Shown: piece by piece, positions 61,201 to 62,854 of the stretch | Layout of the letters: the number at the start of each line of letters is the position of its first letter | Numbering within the stretch: the first letter of the stretch is position 1 | DNA from: Chromera velia | Lineage: Eukaryota > Sar > Chromeraceae | Direction of reading: 5' to 3' | DNA length: 62,854 nt | NCBI GenBank assembly: GCA_018398765.1 | Contig: JAHBMJ010005805.1 | Span: 3,099 to 65,952 of the forward strand | Notes under the pieces: model-generated | Databases searched by the model: none | What the model was told of the DNA's origin: nothing | The model's input: the letters and a program-made list of their open reading frames with translations, nothing else | Position numbers and translations under genes: made by a program

Positions 61201-62330
61201 CGGAAGCCAATGCCAATGCCAGAGATGCACTGACTTCTGCCTCCGCTCTGACTTTCGAGGAAGTTGCAGAGAGGCTCGGAATGACAGCCGATGATCTGCA
61301 GTGGCTTGTCAATGAGCGAGTGATCCGTTTTGAAGGGGGGCAAAGGGACTTTCTCTTTCCCCCTGACATCGCAGAGAAGATTGAGGGCGAACTGGACAGA
61401 AAGGGGGTCCTTTGTCCCATTGCGAGTGCTGCACAGGGGCACGGGATCGATTGGGACGAGGACGAACTGGAGCAAGCCCCGCAGCTCGCAAGAGGGCGCA
61501 ATCTGACAGTGCTCTACCGCAAAAAAGAAGCGGTGCTTGTGAGAAGGGAGTTTGTTCAGCTTGTCAGAGATGAGGGAGGAAACGTGCCCGAGGCCGTCTC
61601 TGATACTGACGACTTCATCGTAGTCCCATCTAACTCTGGTCTAACACTCCCTACAACTGCCACACCCCAAACAGGAAGTGAGCAGAAAGCGGGGCCTAGT
61701 TCTGGCACTGCTGTGAAGGAAGGGGAAAGGGAAGGGGCAAAGGGCAGTCGAGACACAGTCGGTGCCGGGACCGCGGTGAATGAAGGAGAAGGAGGAAAAG
61801 GAAGTGAGCAAGAAATTGGTGCCGGTACTGCTGTGAAGGAAGTGGAAAGGGAAGGGGCAAAGGGCAGTCGAGACACAGTCGGTGCCGGGACCGCAGTGAA
61901 CGAAGGAAAAAGAGGAAAAGGAAGCGAGCAAGGAGTTAGTGCAGGTGCTGCTGGAAACAGGGAGGGAGGATCATTTGCTGCCGTCCCTTCTGCTCAGTCT
62001 ACTTCTGCCCAAGGTTCCGCTCTTCTGACATGGAAAGAAGTTGCAGAGCGTGTGGGGATCAAACCCTCAGCTCTTCATTTGCTCTGCCTCCGGATCAATC
62101 GCGGCATCTTTGCAGCCTTTGGGAGGAAAGGCCCGCTCGCAAAGTACAGGCCGGAGGACGTCGATCAGCTTGAATGCGAGCTCGACGACCGATCTGAGGG
62201 CTCTGCGCTGATCTATGATCCGGCGCTTATCAGCCAGGCCACGAACACGACCGTCCGGAAGCGCGTTATTGCTGGGGTCGACACCGACTTCGTGCTGAGA
62301 ACTGACCTGAACAACAACCGTCTTCAGTAG
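38299..62330 (+). CDS. RNF213-like: Giant RNF213-like AAA+ protein (about 6,300 codons) with several frame interruptions
   Basis: RNF213 (mysterin) is a dynein-like AAA+ ubiquitin ligase acting on lipid droplets and intracellular microbes. Major exons are 38299-38323, 38447-38798, 38933-40117, 40727-42058, 43004-45182, 45686-47372, 47906-50187, 50468-53299, 53990-54923, 55611-58260 and 58772-62330. All ten junctions between them are phase-consistent GT-AG introns (123-945 nt), mostly TGCAG acceptors. Recognisable blocks are a degenerate P-loop GPMGNAKT (about 39346); GRARDGKTS (46115); GETGTGKT split by an intron (47357/47906) with Walker B VVAFVDELNTT (about 48764); GPAGIGKT (49708) with Walker B VFLDEASLP (about 49937); CRVNPQFRLVV then LPFLNRFEKYEV (about 51250-51355); and the C-terminal SRLLRLHK block (about 59860). 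No canonical RING or RZ finger is seen. The frame breaks at about 39090, 40039 (TAA), 43740-43823, 54190, 59125-59155 and 59818-59835. The start (MHLWPSLSG) is tentative. Whether the gene is functional is open. Confidence 0.8.
42120..42990. other. Long pyrimidine-rich intron of the giant gene
   Basis: This 945-nt intron (42059-43003) is C/T-rich with CATCCATC-type short repeats and no internal exon signature. Open frames of 95-170 codons in it reflect low stop density, not genes. Confidence 0.7.
45398..45610. repeat. Tandem duplication and microsatellites in an intron
   Basis: GTGTGTGCGTGGGTGCGTG followed by TCTTTGTTTCTCTGTCTCTG occurs twice about 60 bp apart, then (ATCT)n. It lies in the intron before the first complete AAA exon. 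Confidence 0.8.
45686..50187 (+). other. AAA+ ring core of the giant protein
   Basis: Exons 45686-47372 and 47906-50187 encode the most RNF213-like part. The first begins with a short block (AEGPVFTEAIHHAF then CNEECFAYTLPWPNQVLWCSND), which precedes the AAA modules in RNF213 too. Next come a P-loop (GRARDGKTS), LVINLQYCLTPDFGVKLLVLND leading to the second P-loop, the VDELNTT Walker B, ENIFWIGAINP (the sensor-like AA-NP motif), then the third P-loop and its LDEASLP Walker B followed by LKVTHYYLD. In RNF213, LDE-x-GL followed by LKVLHPLLE is typical. The latter two modules look competent for ATP binding and hydrolysis. Ala-rich runs (PAAAAAAAAIP) near 48960 are insertions. Confidence 0.85.
55240..55425. 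repeat. (GGCA)n microsatellite in an intron
   Basis: A GGCAGGCA/GCATGCATGCA repeat lies in the intron at 54924-55610. It contains TGCATGCA by repeat composition, so motif matches here are not evidence of a promoter. Confidence 0.85.
56931..57330 (+). other. Cys/His-containing segment where RNF213 carries its zinc-finger region
   Basis: The encoded segment contains HCCFCKGRRCPAVREF, ICFEKI, DERCQEHDG and then CSHRNLYYYTCCFRTEN and DCGYQTDFDPHTG. It lies between AAA-distal helices and the NYLIWCAFSWGAWFF block, roughly where vertebrate RNF213 has its RZ finger. Cys/His spacing fits neither a C3HC4 RING nor the RZ consensus (CPNGHxYxIGxCG). It may be a divergent zinc-binding module or a lost one. 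Confidence 0.35.
60400..62330 (+). other. C-terminal extension with two helix-turn-helix motifs
   Basis: After the last RNF213-like block come an Ala/Pro/Gly-rich linker (about 60480-60830), then FEEVAERLGMTADDLQWLVNERVIRFEGGQRDF (61255-61353) and WKEVAERVGIKPSALHLLCLRINRGIFAAF (62032-62121). Both match the MerR/excisionase-like helix-turn-helix pattern (EVAERLG-x5-L-x-L-x3-G). Between them is a 120-bp tandem repeat (AVKEGEREGAKGSRDTVGAG unit) at 61707-61946. No such extension is known to me in RNF213. Confidence 0.55.
61707..61946 (+). repeat. 120-bp coding tandem repeat (two units)
   Basis: Two nearly identical 120-bp units lie in frame and encode 40-residue Gly/Glu/Lys-rich repeats. The second unit starts at about 61827 and diverges toward its end. 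It is a flexible linker between the two helix-turn-helix motifs. Confidence 0.85.
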
Positions 62331-62854
62331 AAAGGGGAGCGAAAAAGGCACGGGAGGCAGTCCCTATGCTTTCATGCCTCCACAAGAAAAGTAGAGATAC
62401 CAGCAGCATGATTGCTTCAGGTACAAATCGAATGCATGAAAGGCCACGAAAAAGAAAGAAAAAAGGCCTTGATTGCGCTGCTGCCGTATTTGTTTGCAGT
62501 ATCTTTCTCTCACCCTGCTATTCCTGTCTCATGCTCTGTCTTTTTGTTTCACGCTTCTGATCCCCCTCCCTGAATGCTCTAGTCTCGTTGTGCATGATGT
62601 GTTTTCTCTCCATGGTACTTAATGCATTTTACGAGTTTTTGAAGGCCTTCACACAAGGGTGGATCAAGAAATGAAGAAGAAAGGAAAGAAAACGAGAATT
62701 GAAGTTGAAAGGCGCCGTTTCTCGACCGAGAGTGCCGTGCACGTGCCTGTATAAGCACCAGTGAGGAAACAGGTGTCAATGCCCGCAGAAAACAGAGCAT
62801 AGATTTGGAAAGATAAACGGAGAAGCTGCAAACATCCCAGACGCAGAGAGGGAG
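62331..62854. other. 3' flank of the giant gene
   Basis: No gene is recognised in the last 524 bp. The 3' UTR of the giant gene should start here. A minus-strand open stretch at 62579-62800 has no support. Confidence 0.4.

Overview
This window is nuclear DNA from an intron-rich eukaryote with a large, repeat-laden genome. Most introns are GT-AG, and most acceptors read TGCAG. The genes point to an alveolate: an SF-assemblin (striated-fibre protein of flagellar roots and apicomplexan-type division fibres), a Sec1/Munc18 protein split into 27 exons, an Orai-like membrane protein, and a giant RNF213-like AAA+ protein. TGCATGCA-type palindromes, the core recognised by some ApiAP2 factors, sit upstream of several genes. 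My best guess is a chromerid such as Chromera velia. That is inference, not proof. A 20-base G run opens the window, and single N characters at 19530 and 32922 mark scaffold joins or low-quality spots.

Layout. (1) 1562-7629, minus strand: a multi-exon gene of unknown function. A roughly 750-bp divergent intergenic region separates it from a small predicted secreted-protein gene at 8379-8906. (2) 9850-13681: a 3.8-kb DNA transposon with about 31-bp inverted ends. It carries the C-terminal half of a CACTA/TNP2-like transposase, broken by one in-frame TAG, and on the opposite strand an intact two-exon gene of unknown function. (3) 13682-24795: mostly repeats. These include a (GACT)n satellite, two identical 515-bp hAT-type elements with perfect 8-bp target duplications, a 1.2-kb fold-back element with TA target duplications, and a (CAGA)n-based satellite. 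The Orai-like gene (17849-18514) lies inside this zone. (4) 24796-36497: the SF-assemblin gene and the Sec1/Munc18 gene face away from each other across a GC-rich bidirectional promoter region. The Sec1/Munc18 model joins 27 exons with every phase consistent, giving a 700-residue protein. (5) 36498-38298: AT-rich spacer with a 414-bp MITE, then a promoter-like region. (6) 38299-62330: the giant RNF213-like gene, about 19 kb of coding sequence in 11 major exons.

The giant gene is the most notable content. Its core matches vertebrate RNF213 (mysterin) block by block: two adjacent AAA+ modules with good Walker A and B motifs, the conserved block after the AAA ring, and the C-terminal helical region. 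I see no canonical RING finger or RZ finger. The C-terminus instead continues for about 600 residues with an Ala/Pro-rich linker, two excisionase/MerR-like helix-turn-helix motifs and a 40-residue tandem repeat. The reading frame is interrupted at several places. At least two of these lie inside RNF213-conserved blocks and cannot be explained by introns. The gene is therefore decaying, misassembled at several points, or translated with +1 frameshifting.
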